From positions 1-26,643 of the forward strand of contig CAYYEF010000007.1 of NCBI GenBank assembly GCA_964470825.1: a stretch of 26,643 nucleotides of DNA, given 5' to 3'. Of the stretch, positions 1 to 6,563 are shown one piece after another; position 1 is the first letter of the stretch; every line of letters starts with the position of its first letter. The position numbers and the translations under genes are program-made. This DNA is from CAYYEF01 sp964470825. Its GTDB lineage: Bacteria; Patescibacteriota; Minisyncoccia; Phycocordibacterales; JAACPR01. Under the pieces are notes generated by a model. The model was not told where the DNA came from. It saw only the letters and a program-made list of their open reading frames with translations, and searched no databases.

Positions 1-1
1 G

Positions 2-76
2 GGTACACGCCAGTTAGCTGAGGACGTAGCCCGCAAAGAGTTCCCATTATTTATGACATTAGAGCTTAAAAAATAA
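2..76 (+). CDS. C-terminal fragment of an unidentified protein
   Basis: An open frame enters from the left edge and ends at TAA (74-76), giving 24 residues that begin GTRQLAEDVA and end in LELKK. No stop interrupts this frame, whereas the frame starting at base 1 hits TGA within seven codons. The fragment is too short and lacks motifs, so I do not name a function. It converges with the small minus-strand gene that ends at 113; no clear terminator hairpin lies between them. Confidence 0.45.
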   Translation, partial: GTRQLAEDVARKEFPLFMTLELKK

Positions 77-112
77 TGTTATTAATGAATAAGCAAAATT
101 CGGAAAGAAAAA

Positions 113-448
113 TTAATAATCTAAATCTTTTCGACTCCTCATCTGATTAATTTTGGCTTGAGTAGAATCATAAACTGTTTTATTCGGTTCTTTATGTTTT
201 ATAATTTCATTTTTCTTGTATTTGTCTGATTTTCTAGCTAGTTCTAATTCAGAATTTAAATCTTCCAAAGTTGGTTTTTCTACAACAATTTCTTCATTTA
301 CTATTTTTTTAGCCAAATCAAGTGATCGAATAGCATATTCTTCATCGCTCTCACCGTTTTTAGGTAAAGTTTCAGCATAAGGAATAACTTTAGATCCTTC
401 ACTTTTTTTATCTGAATCAAAATCTAAGTCTACTTGTTCGAACTTCAT
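113..448 (-). CDS. Small charged hypothetical protein (111 aa)
   Basis: I do not recognise this family. The 111-residue product is very rich in Lys, Glu and Asp, has no signal peptide or membrane segment, and has an alternating-charge middle (about residues 45-90) that is probably helical; it ends in a basic tract followed by Leu-Asp-Tyr. The ATG at 446-448 lies only five bases downstream of the stop codon of the YqeY-like gene on the same strand, so the two are probably cotranscribed. Tight coupling to yqeY, a start Met and an uninterrupted frame in AT-rich DNA support a real gene, but the function is unknown. Confidence 0.6.
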   Translation of the reverse strand: MKFEQVDLDFDSDKKSEGSKVIPYAETLPKNGESDEEYAIRSLDLAKKIVNEEIVVEKPTLEDLNSELELARKSDKYKKNEIIKHKEPNKTVYDSTQAKINQMRSRKDLDY

Positions 449-453
449 GAAAC

Positions 454-909
454 TTAATTAAAACTTTCTTCTACAACTTTTTTCACAAGAGCTCCGTCTG
501 CTTTACCTTTTAAGTCTTTCATTACAGCTCCAACAAACATACCCATTTTAGATTTATCAGTTGCATTCAATTCTATTTTTTTAGCATCAACTACGGCTTT
601 TATTTCATCTTCAGACATTAAGGTTGGCAAAAAAGCTTCAATCACAGCTAGCTCGGCTTTTTCTGATTCAGCTAATTCTGGACGACCACCTTTTTCAAAT
701 TGCTCAATAGAATCTTTTCTTTGTTTTGAAGCTCTTGTAATAACCGCCAAAACTTCCTCATCTGATAATTCATCTGTAGGTTTTCTACCCTTAGAAACTA
801 ATTCATTGGTAAAAGAAGAACTTAGTAGTCTTAAAACTCCCAATCTAACTTCTTCTTTGTTTTTCATAGCATCTTTGATGCCGTCTTTAATTTGTTGTTG
901 TAATGACAT
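454..909 (-). CDS. yqeY: GatB/YqeY domain protein
   Basis: The 151-residue protein matches the YqeY family over its full usual length of about 150 residues. It shows the N-terminal helical segment with VRLGVLRLL (about 22-30), a middle EEVLAVITRASKQRKDSI (about 51-68), and the later block with AFLPTLMSEDEI followed by the glycine-rich C-terminal half (MGMFVGAVMKDLKGKADG). YqeY resembles the C-terminal tRNA-binding domain of the amidotransferase subunit GatB, but free-standing YqeY has no firmly established reaction. A role near tRNA-dependent amidation is an inference. It appears to be first in a two-gene unit with the downstream 111-aa gene. An extended -10 element lies eight bases before the ATG and I see no Shine-Dalgarno sequence. 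Confidence 0.9.
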   Translation of the reverse strand: MSLQQQIKDGIKDAMKNKEEVRLGVLRLLSSSFTNELVSKGRKPTDELSDEEVLAVITRASKQRKDSIEQFEKGGRPELAESEKAELAVIEAFLPTLMSEDEIKAVVDAKKIELNATDKSKMGMFVGAVMKDLKGKADGALVKKVVEESFN

Positions 910-917
910 ATATAGAC

Positions 918-926
918 ATTATAACA
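918..926 (-). promoter_or_regulatory. Extended -10 promoter for yqeY
   Basis: Read on the minus strand this is TGTTATAAT, a perfect TATAAT with the TGn extension. It ends eight bases before the yqeY ATG, so transcription would begin about at the start codon. No convincing -35 hexamer is seen, which fits an extended -10 promoter. Confidence 0.5.
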
Positions 927-973
927 AAATTTGTTGTTAGCAAAAGGCTTGTTTTTTGGAATATATAAAATAA

Positions 974-1011
974 AAATCGCCAAACCTCCTATGTTTTAGG
1001 GCTGACGATTT
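974..1011 (-). terminator. Probable terminator of the 75-aa gene
   Basis: AAATCG (974-979) pairs with CGATTT (1006-1011), with a further inner CCTA/TAGG pairing, and on the minus strand it is followed by a T-rich tail (TTTTTATTTTATA). The hairpin contains the stop codon of the small gene ending at 989. The stem has mismatches, so this is a moderate call. Confidence 0.5.
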
Positions 1012-1216
1012 GATTTATTGGAACTATGATATTGAAACAAACAATACCTGGTATAAAATTTACTTCTCCAAGATTGACATCAGGATTTATTCTGTGAATT
1101 TGGAGAAGAATTTCTTCCATTGAGAAAGGTCTATTAACGTACCAACAAGAAATTTCAGCACTTTTACCATCAGGGTTAACAGCTGTGGTAAATTTGGAAA
1201 GGTTTGGTCCACTCAT
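989..1216 (-). CDS. Small hypothetical protein (75 aa)
   Basis: I do not recognise this 75-residue protein. It has no signal peptide; a hydrophobic stretch near residues 52-70 (IPGIVCFNIIVPINQIV) is broken by Pro and Asn and looks more like buried strands than a membrane segment. The ATG (1214-1216) is divergent from rmuC, with about 55 bases between the start codons. On the minus strand a TTGACT hexamer (1250-1255) is a possible -35, but the matching -10 is poor. A hairpin with a T-rich tail overlaps its 3' end, which supports an independent transcript. Confidence 0.5.
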   Translation of the reverse strand: MSGPNLSKFTTAVNPDGKSAEISCWYVNRPFSMEEILLQIHRINPDVNLGEVNFIPGIVCFNIIVPINQIVSPKT

Positions 1217-1259
1217 TCTTTTTTAGAGCCTATTCTTTTTCTTAAAAAAGTCAATTTGA

Positions 1260-1265
1260 TATAAT
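1260..1265 (+). promoter_or_regulatory. -10 element of rmuC, leaderless arrangement
   Basis: A perfect TATAAT ends six bases before the rmuC ATG, with no room for a Shine-Dalgarno sequence after the predicted transcription start. The -35 region is only T-rich. Confidence 0.5.
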
Positions 1266-1271
1266 GTTTTT

Positions 1272-2366
1272 ATGAATTTATTTATTATAATTTTATTAGC
1301 ACTTTTACTAATTATCAATACTGTTTTTTTGGTGATTTATTTTCTTAGAAAAGATACTGCCCCCAAAAATGATGAAGCTGACGCTGTTCTAAAAAGCTCA
1401 ACCTCTCTTTTGCTTCAACAAATGAATGAATTAAGTCGGGCAGTTGATCAAAAACTTGGTAATACCTCAAAAGAAATGCAAGAATCATTGCGTCATCAAA
1501 CAGGGGAATCCTACAAAGTAATTCGTGATATCACTGAAAAATTAACAAAATTAGACGAAGCCAATAAACAAGTTATTTCTCTAGGTGATCGTATTCAATC
1601 ATTGCAAGATATTTTGAAAAATCCAAAACAAAGAGGGGTATTAGGTGAATATTATCTAGAAACACTTTTAAAAAATGCTATGTCCCCAGGTGGTTATCAA
1701 ATGCAATATAATCTGGGAAAAAATTCTGAGGGAACAGGGGAAATTATTGTTGACGCTGCCGTTTTTGTAAAAGATAAAATCATTCCTGTAGATTCTAAAT
1801 TTAGTCTTGAGAATTATAATCGATTCATAAATGAAAAAGATGACATTAGAAAAGCTGAATATTATAAAAGTTTTGTAAATGATTTAAAAGAGCGTATCAA
1901 AGAAACATCAAAATACATTAAGCCGGAAATGAACACTATGGATTTTGCCTTTATGTTTATTCCTCATGAGGGAATTTATTATGATCTGTTGGTCAATCCT
2001 GCAATTGCTAATGATAATTCTGATCAAAATGAAAGCATTATCGAAAGAGCTGCTCGACAATACAAAGTAATTATCGTTTCTCCAACTTCATTTTTAGCTT
2101 ATTTGCAGACCGTGCTACAAGGCTTGCGAGCCCTTCAGGTAGAAGAGAGAACCAAGGAAATTATCCAGCGCGTTGCCGAGCTTTCAAAGCACATTGCTGC
2201 TCAGGACAAATTTATGGAGAGTTTGGGTAAATCCCTAGGGACAACCGTAAACCACTATGAAAAGGCCTATAATGAGCTTAAAAAGATGGATAAGGATGTT
2301 TACCGTATTGCGGAAAAAAGTGCTGGTGTAGAGCCTTTAAAAATAGAAAAACCCGAAATTGAATAA
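1272..2366 (+). CDS. rmuC: DNA recombination protein RmuC
   Basis: The 364-residue protein has the RmuC layout: an N-terminal membrane anchor (about residues 3-25), a coiled-coil region (about 40-115) and a PD-(D/E)XK-like domain. Family blocks include RGVLGEYYLETLL (about 121-133), the VDSKF segment (about 173-177) and FMFIPHEGIYYDL (about 228-240). RmuC limits inversions at short inverted repeats in E. coli and is thought to be a nuclease acting on DNA structures. The protein is shorter than the E. coli homologue (475 residues), mainly by lacking long terminal extensions. It stands alone between a divergent small gene and rplU. A TATAAT six bases before the ATG predicts a leaderless mRNA. 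Confidence 0.93.
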   Translation: MNLFIIILLALLLIINTVFLVIYFLRKDTAPKNDEADAVLKSSTSLLLQQMNELSRAVDQKLGNTSKEMQESLRHQTGESYKVIRDITEKLTKLDEANKQVISLGDRIQSLQDILKNPKQRGVLGEYYLETLLKNAMSPGGYQMQYNLGKNSEGTGEIIVDAAVFVKDKIIPVDSKFSLENYNRFINEKDDIRKAEYYKSFVNDLKERIKETSKYIKPEMNTMDFAFMFIPHEGIYYDLLVNPAIANDNSDQNESIIERAARQYKVIIVSPTSFLAYLQTVLQGLRALQVEERTKEIIQRVAELSKHIAAQDKFMESLGKSLGTTVNHYEKAYNELKKMDKDVYRIAEKSAGVEPLKIEKPEIE

Positions 2367-2379
2367 TATAGCTTAAATA

Positions 2380-2408
2380 TTGCTTTTTTAGCTAGAACAT
2401 GCTATAAA
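2380..2408 (+). promoter_or_regulatory. Promoter of rplU
   Basis: TTGCTT (2380-2385), a 17-base spacer and TATAAA (2403-2408) form a good sigma-70-type promoter. Transcription would start about two bases before the ATG at 2417, so the bL21 mRNA is predicted to be practically leaderless. Confidence 0.65.
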
Positions 2409-2416
2409 TAGCTCCT

Positions 2417-2725
2417 ATGAAATTAAGCGTAATTAAGACAGGTGGAAAACAATATGTAGTCGCTTCTGGCGATGTTGTTAATATTGAAAAGCTTGCAGGA
2501 GATTATAAAGTTGGTGATAAAGTAGTTTTTGAAGATGTGCTTCTTGTTTCAGATGAAAAAGATGTCAAAATTGGAAATCCTACTGTAAAAGGGGAATCTG
2601 TTTCTGCAGAAATTGTTGAAATAGGAAAAGCACCAACAGTAACTGTTATCAAATACAAAGCAAAAAGTCGTTACTTTAAAAAAAGAGGACATCGACAACC
2701 TTACTTCCAAGTTAAAATCGCTTAA
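2417..2725 (+). CDS. rplU: Large ribosomal subunit protein bL21
   Basis: The 102-residue product is full length for bL21. It opens with the typical IKTGGKQY segment (residues 6-13), has the VGDKVVFEDVLLV block and ends in the basic KSRYFKKRGHRQPYFQVKI segment that contacts 23S rRNA. In many bacteria rplU and rpmA (bL27) are adjacent; here rpmA lies about 8 kb away on the other strand, so the pair is split. The gene has its own promoter and its own terminator hairpin, so it is probably monocistronic. Confidence 0.97.
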   Translation: MKLSVIKTGGKQYVVASGDVVNIEKLAGDYKVGDKVVFEDVLLVSDEKDVKIGNPTVKGESVSAEIVEIGKAPTVTVIKYKAKSRYFKKRGHRQPYFQVKIA

Positions 2726-2740
2726 TTAAAAACTTTCTTA

Positions 2741-2770
2741 AAAAAACACCATAACTAAAGGTGTTTTTTT
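2741..2770 (+). terminator. Rho-independent terminator of rplU
   Basis: A perfect ten-base stem, AAAAAACACC (2741-2750) with GGTGTTTTTT (2760-2769), encloses a nine-base loop and runs into a T tract. It also shows that a GTG at 2761, inside the hairpin, is an unlikely start for the next gene. Confidence 0.82.
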
Positions 2771-2792
2771 TAATTTCATCATATTTATATGA

Positions 2793-2798
2793 TATTAT
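2793..2798 (+). promoter_or_regulatory. Possible -10 element of the surface-protein trio
   Basis: TATTAT ends ten bases before the ATG at 2809, just after the rplU terminator. No good -35 is visible, so this is tentative. Confidence 0.33.
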
Positions 2799-2808
2799 AT
2801 GTTTAAAT

Positions 2809-3108
2809 ATGACAGAAAAGATTTTTTTTGAAGAAGGAAACTATAAGAATGTTATAAATTCTTACATAGAAACAGAACCTAATGGAATAATTGGTTTTCT
2901 TATTAAAAAAGGTGTTGCAAAAAATAAGAAACAATCAAATATAATAATATTAGTTCTAATTATTTTAATGACATTGATTAGTTTGTGGTTGGTTTTTGGT
3001 AGTAATATTAATAATGATAAAATTATAACTAAAGATGGAAAAATATATTCTTTGGAAGAATATAAAAAACTTTCTATAGAAGGTAATGATCCTTTACTAA
3101 ATAATTAA
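2809..3108 (+). CDS. Small single-pass membrane protein, hypothetical
   Basis: I place the start at ATG 2809 (99 residues). A longer frame opens at GTG 2761, but that codon sits inside the rplU terminator hairpin. The protein has an acidic N-terminal part, a basic patch (KKGVAKNKKQ, about 32-41), one strong membrane segment (about 44-63, IIILVLIILMTLISLWLVF) and a short polar tail of about 35 residues. No known domain is recognised. It is two bases upstream of a pseudopilin gene, so a link with pilus or surface assembly is plausible from position only. Confidence 0.6.
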   Translation: MTEKIFFEEGNYKNVINSYIETEPNGIIGFLIKKGVAKNKKQSNIIILVLIILMTLISLWLVFGSNINNDKIITKDGKIYSLEEYKKLSIEGNDPLLNN

Positions 3109-3110
3109 TA

Positions 3111-3626
3111 ATGAATAAAAACAATAAAGGATTTACTCTTATAGAACTTCTTGTAGTTATTGCGATAATAGGACTTCTTTCATCAATTATACTGGTTTCT
3201 GTAGAAGGTATTAGAAATAAGGCAAAAAACAATAAAAAAAATCAATTGGTTTCTCAATATATAAGGGCTGCTGATATGCACTATGATAAATATGACGAAT
3301 ATCCTGACCCAGGAAATACTATAGGTTTTTATTGTTTAGGTCCTTATTCCGCAAGTAATAGATGTTTTAATGGGCAAGGTTATAACACATCAGTTTCTAA
3401 TTCCTTTGCAGAATTTATTGCAGGACCCCCTTCGGATGAAACTATTGTTGTTCAATCAGATGTATATGGTTACAAAGGGTTAGTCTATAAATGTCTTTCT
3501 AGTGTAGATAATTTATGTAAAAGTTATCAGATTGTTTGGGCTCTTATTGGGGATAAAGATAATTGTGTTGGAAATTCTACAACGGCTCTCTATTCTGGTA
3601 ATAAAATTTGTTACTTTACAAAATAA
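3111..3626 (+). CDS. Type IV pilin-like protein (pseudopilin)
   Basis: The N-terminus is a textbook prepilin: a short basic leader ending in Gly, then FTLIELLVVIAIIGLLSSI with the conserved Glu five residues after the cleavage site. The 171-residue product carries a hydrophobic assembly helix (about 8-30) and a Cys-containing soluble domain with several paired cysteines (for example near 54, 62 and the C-terminus) that may form disulphides. It would be processed by prepilin peptidase and assembled into a type IV pilus or a related filament for attachment, motility or DNA uptake. It directly follows the small membrane protein (two-base gap) and precedes a secreted adhesin-like gene. Confidence 0.88.
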   Translation: MNKNNKGFTLIELLVVIAIIGLLSSIILVSVEGIRNKAKNNKKNQLVSQYIRAADMHYDKYDEYPDPGNTIGFYCLGPYSASNRCFNGQGYNTSVSNSFAEFIAGPPSDETIVVQSDVYGYKGLVYKCLSSVDNLCKSYQIVWALIGDKDNCVGNSTTALYSGNKICYFTK

Positions 3627-3716
3627 AATAACCAAGATTTTTAATAGGTTGATAAATATAAAATATTTATAATAGACTCTGATACAATTATTTATAATAA
3701 TAAATAATTTTAAAAA

Positions 3717-4430
3717 ATGACAAATTTTATAAAAAAAATATCATTTCCTTTTTTTCTAATTGCTACTATAATTTCTACTTCATATATAGGTTCTGTCATG
3801 GCTTGGAGTGATCCAACTGGAACTCCTCCTAATAATAATACTTCAGCACCTTTGAACATTGGGAATAGTACTCAAACTAAAGATGGAATATTAAAAGTTT
3901 TAGGTTTTAAGTCCTGGGGTCCTACTATTATTGTTCCAAATACTATGGACAGTTATTCTATGGTAAGCAGCTTGTTGTTTGGGGTAAATGGTTCTATAGG
4001 AGCTAAACAATATTGTGATGAGAATGGTAATAATTGTTTTGGTCTTTCAAATCAAGATTGGCAGGTTCCAGAAATGGGTTATAACTGGTCAAAGTTTCCT
4101 AATTTCTACTATGCTAGATATTATAAAGATAATAACAGTATTGTTCATATTAAAGGAAATTTAATAGAGGTTTATAATTTTCCTGCTAGTTATCCAATGT
4201 TTACTCTTCCTAGTGGATATAGGCCATCTGAAGATATGATAATTCCTATAATCATTGGTAAAGAACTTAATTTTTCAAATAATTCAGGTGTTGGGTATTA
4301 TTACACTGGTTCTTTAAAAATTGGATCAGATGGTCAGGTCGGTGTAATTGATAAAGGTGGTGCTACTTTACCATCAGCAGGAGATCTAAGGTATTATTTA
4401 GGCAGTATTTCTTTTAGGGCAGAGCAGTAA
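3717..4430 (+). CDS. Secreted surface protein, phage-tail-like C-terminus
   Basis: The 237-residue protein begins with a signal peptide (basic start, hydrophobic core about 8-27, probable cut after VMA near 29). It is followed by a Pro/Asn/Thr-rich linker (WSDPTGTPPNNNTSAPLNIG) and a segment QTKDGILKV that I associate with Patescibacteria surface proteins. A central AKQYCDENGNNCFG motif (about 96-109) precedes the C-terminal domain. That domain contains IVHIKGNLIEV and FTLPSGYRPSEDM, a pattern that resembles receptor-binding domains of phage tail or baseplate proteins. I infer a role in binding a host or surface. It lies downstream of the pseudopilin with a 90-base gap containing several TATAAT-like hexamers, so it may have its own promoter. 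Confidence 0.72.
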   Translation: MTNFIKKISFPFFLIATIISTSYIGSVMAWSDPTGTPPNNNTSAPLNIGNSTQTKDGILKVLGFKSWGPTIIVPNTMDSYSMVSSLLFGVNGSIGAKQYCDENGNNCFGLSNQDWQVPEMGYNWSKFPNFYYARYYKDNNSIVHIKGNLIEVYNFPASYPMFTLPSGYRPSEDMIIPIIIGKELNFSNNSGVGYYYTGSLKIGSDGQVGVIDKGGATLPSAGDLRYYLGSISFRAEQ

Positions 4431-4439
4431 ATTATTTAA

Positions 4440-5048
4440 TTAATCTCTATTTTCAAAAGCGCTCTTAATTGTGTTTGAGTCAGAATATTCAATCTCAGTT
4501 CCAGTAGAAAGTCCGCGTGCCAGCCTAGTGATTTTTATATTTTTATTATTTAAATTATCTTTTAAAAAAGAAATAATTTTTTGGCAAGTATAATCACCAT
4601 CTGGTGTCGCACTTAAAGCAAAAATAATTTCATTGAGGTTTGTGCGAGAATTTAAATTTTTTAAAAGTTTATTTAAAATATTTTTTACAATCTCTTCATC
4701 TAAATTTAGACTAAAATAACTACCGATGACATAATATTTTCCGTTATGAATATGACTTTTTTCTATTGTTTCTAAATCGTTATCATTTCCAATGATAATA
4801 ATGTCTTTATCTACACGATTAGGATTACGACAAATATCACATTTTTCATTTTTATTATTGTGATCAAAGTATTTATTACAATCAGGACATTTTTTAACAG
4901 AGCTAAAAGTTTCTGATATTTTTTTTATAAAATTTTCAACAATTGTTTTGTCTTGTCTTAGGATATGTAGAACTATTCTTTTAGCTTGGCGAGGTCCAAT
5001 ACCAGGAAATTTTCTAAAATATTCTGTTAATTCGTCAATGTGATTCAT
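4440..5048 (-). CDS. recR: Recombination mediator protein RecR
   Basis: The 202-residue protein has the RecR order of parts: an N-terminal helix-hairpin-helix (FRKFPGIGPRQAKRIVLHIL, about 11-30), a four-Cys zinc finger (CPDC and CDIC, about 54-76), a Toprim domain and the C-terminal block ITRLARGLSTGTEIEY. RecR works with RecO/RecF to load RecA on gapped DNA. The Toprim part is unusual: the acidic residue normally at the end of the first strand (VVE) is Gly here (IIIIG), GHLSP is GSYFS, and TVEGE is TPDGD. The gene follows dnaB on the same strand (50-base gap) and converges with the surface-protein gene ending at 4430. TATAAA sits four bases before the ATG. Confidence 0.9.
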   Translation of the reverse strand: MNHIDELTEYFRKFPGIGPRQAKRIVLHILRQDKTIVENFIKKISETFSSVKKCPDCNKYFDHNNKNEKCDICRNPNRVDKDIIIIGNDNDLETIEKSHIHNGKYYVIGSYFSLNLDEEIVKNILNKLLKNLNSRTNLNEIIFALSATPDGDYTCQKIISFLKDNLNNKNIKITRLARGLSTGTEIEYSDSNTIKSAFENRD

Positions 5049-5098
5049 GAATTTTATAAATTGAAGTATTAATTATTTTTTCATCTCTCTCTTTTTTA

Positions 5099-6487
5099 TT
5101 AAAAGTCTCCAAAACCAGAATCTCCACCGTAGTGACTTTTATCTATATCAACATAACATCCTTTTTTGTCATCAAACATAAGTTCAACTTTACCTGTTGG
5201 ACCATTTCTATGCTTTTCAATTAAAATTTCGGCGATATTTTTTCTATCAGAATCTTCTTTAAAACGATCTTCTCGGTGAATAAACATAACAACGTCAGCA
5301 TCTTGTTCAATAGAACCAGAGTCTCTCAAGTCTGATAGGCGAGGTTTACCTCCACGTTTTTCAACTTCTCGAGAAAGTTGGGAAAGGGCAATAACTGGAA
5401 CATCTAATTCACGTGCCAAGGCTTTTAGAGAACGAGAAATTTCGGTTACTTGTTGAACCACGTTATCACTTCCACGGCTCTGAGTAGGAACCATCAACTG
5501 TAAGTAGTCGACAATTATCATTCCAAGACCCCTTTCGCTTTTTAGTTTTCTTGCAGCTGAACGCATAGAAATAATATTGTTTGCTGGTTTATCATCGACA
5601 GAAATTGGAGCTTTTGATAGGACATCAAGAGCATCTCTAATTCGATCAAAATCATTCTCGTCTCTCAAATTACCAGTTCTAAGAGCCCAGGCATCTACTT
5701 GTGCTTCTGCGGCAAGCATACGATCGGTCAATTGTTGAGTACTCATTTCAAGTGAGAAAATCGCAACATGAATATTATTTTCGATTGCTGCTTTTCGAGC
5801 AAAATCCAAAGCCAGAGCAGTTTTACCAACAGATGGTCTGGCAGCTAATATAATAAGATCTGATTTTTGAAAACCAGCTAGTTTAGCATCAAGACTCTTG
5901 AATCCAGTGGGTACACCTCTAATCTCTTCTTTGTTTTTATGTAGTTTATCAATTCTTTCCCAAGCATCTCCCAAAGCCTCTCGAATTTCAACAAGGGTTC
6001 GATTTGAATTAAAGTTGGTAATCTCAAAAACTTTTTTTTCTGCTTCATCTAAAACTTCATCAATGGCACGAGATTCATTGTAACCAAGTCCAGAAATATG
6101 TTCAGATGCTTCTATTAATCTACGTAACAAATATTTTGCCACAATAGTTTCAGCATAGTGTTTGATGTTTGCAGAAGATGGTACAGATTCTATTATTTCA
6201 GATAAATATGTACGACCTCCCATATTTTCAAGTAGTTTTTTATTTTTCAATCTTTCGGAAAGGGAAATAATGTCTAGAGGTTTTCCTTCAGTGTAAAGTT
6301 CAATAATATTTTCATAAATAATTTTATGTCTATCTGCATAAAAGCTTTTTGAAGAAATTGTATCTATAACCTCATGAATAGATTCCGGTCTAATCATAAT
6401 AGAGCCAAGTAAAGCCTTCTCACTCTCAATACTTTGAGGTGGAATTTTAAGTCCTGTTAATTGTGTTGCTATACTTACTGTACTCAT
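5099..6487 (-). CDS. dnaB: Replicative DNA helicase DnaB
   Basis: At 462 residues this is a full-length DnaB. The N-terminal domain begins PPQSIESEKALLGSIMI (about 16-32). The RecA-like motor carries Walker A ARPSVGKT (about 216-223), an FSLEMS segment after the first strand (about 241-246), Walker B IIVDYLQLM (about 321-329) and an LSQLSREVEKR block (about 364-374) with the following GSIEQDAD. It unwinds DNA at the fork as a hexamer and interacts with primase. It lies 76 bases downstream of cysS and 50 bases upstream of recR on the same strand. A TATAAT (6518-6523, minus) about 30 bases before the ATG could give it a separate transcript. Confidence 0.97.
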   Translation of the reverse strand: MSTVSIATQLTGLKIPPQSIESEKALLGSIMIRPESIHEVIDTISSKSFYADRHKIIYENIIELYTEGKPLDIISLSERLKNKKLLENMGGRTYLSEIIESVPSSANIKHYAETIVAKYLLRRLIEASEHISGLGYNESRAIDEVLDEAEKKVFEITNFNSNRTLVEIREALGDAWERIDKLHKNKEEIRGVPTGFKSLDAKLAGFQKSDLIILAARPSVGKTALALDFARKAAIENNIHVAIFSLEMSTQQLTDRMLAAEAQVDAWALRTGNLRDENDFDRIRDALDVLSKAPISVDDKPANNIISMRSAARKLKSERGLGMIIVDYLQLMVPTQSRGSDNVVQQVTEISRSLKALARELDVPVIALSQLSREVEKRGGKPRLSDLRDSGSIEQDADVVMFIHREDRFKEDSDRKNIAEILIEKHRNGPTGKVELMFDDKKGCYVDIDKSHYGGDSGFGDF

Positions 6488-6563
6488 AATAATGTAAATT
6501 TATAACTTTAGGATAACATTATAAAAACTTTATTAAAATTTTAATATGGGGAAGAAAAGGGGA

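Noticed and set aside
2761..2808. Longer N-terminus (GTG start) for the small membrane protein at 2809
   Set aside because: The GTG lies inside the rplU terminator hairpin, and a -10-like element lies between it and the ATG at 2809.
3652..3670. AT-only inverted repeat ATAAATAT-AAA-ATATTTAT as a terminator after the pseudopilin
   Set aside because: The stem has no G-C pairs and no clear T tract follows; in DNA this AT-rich it is not good evidence.
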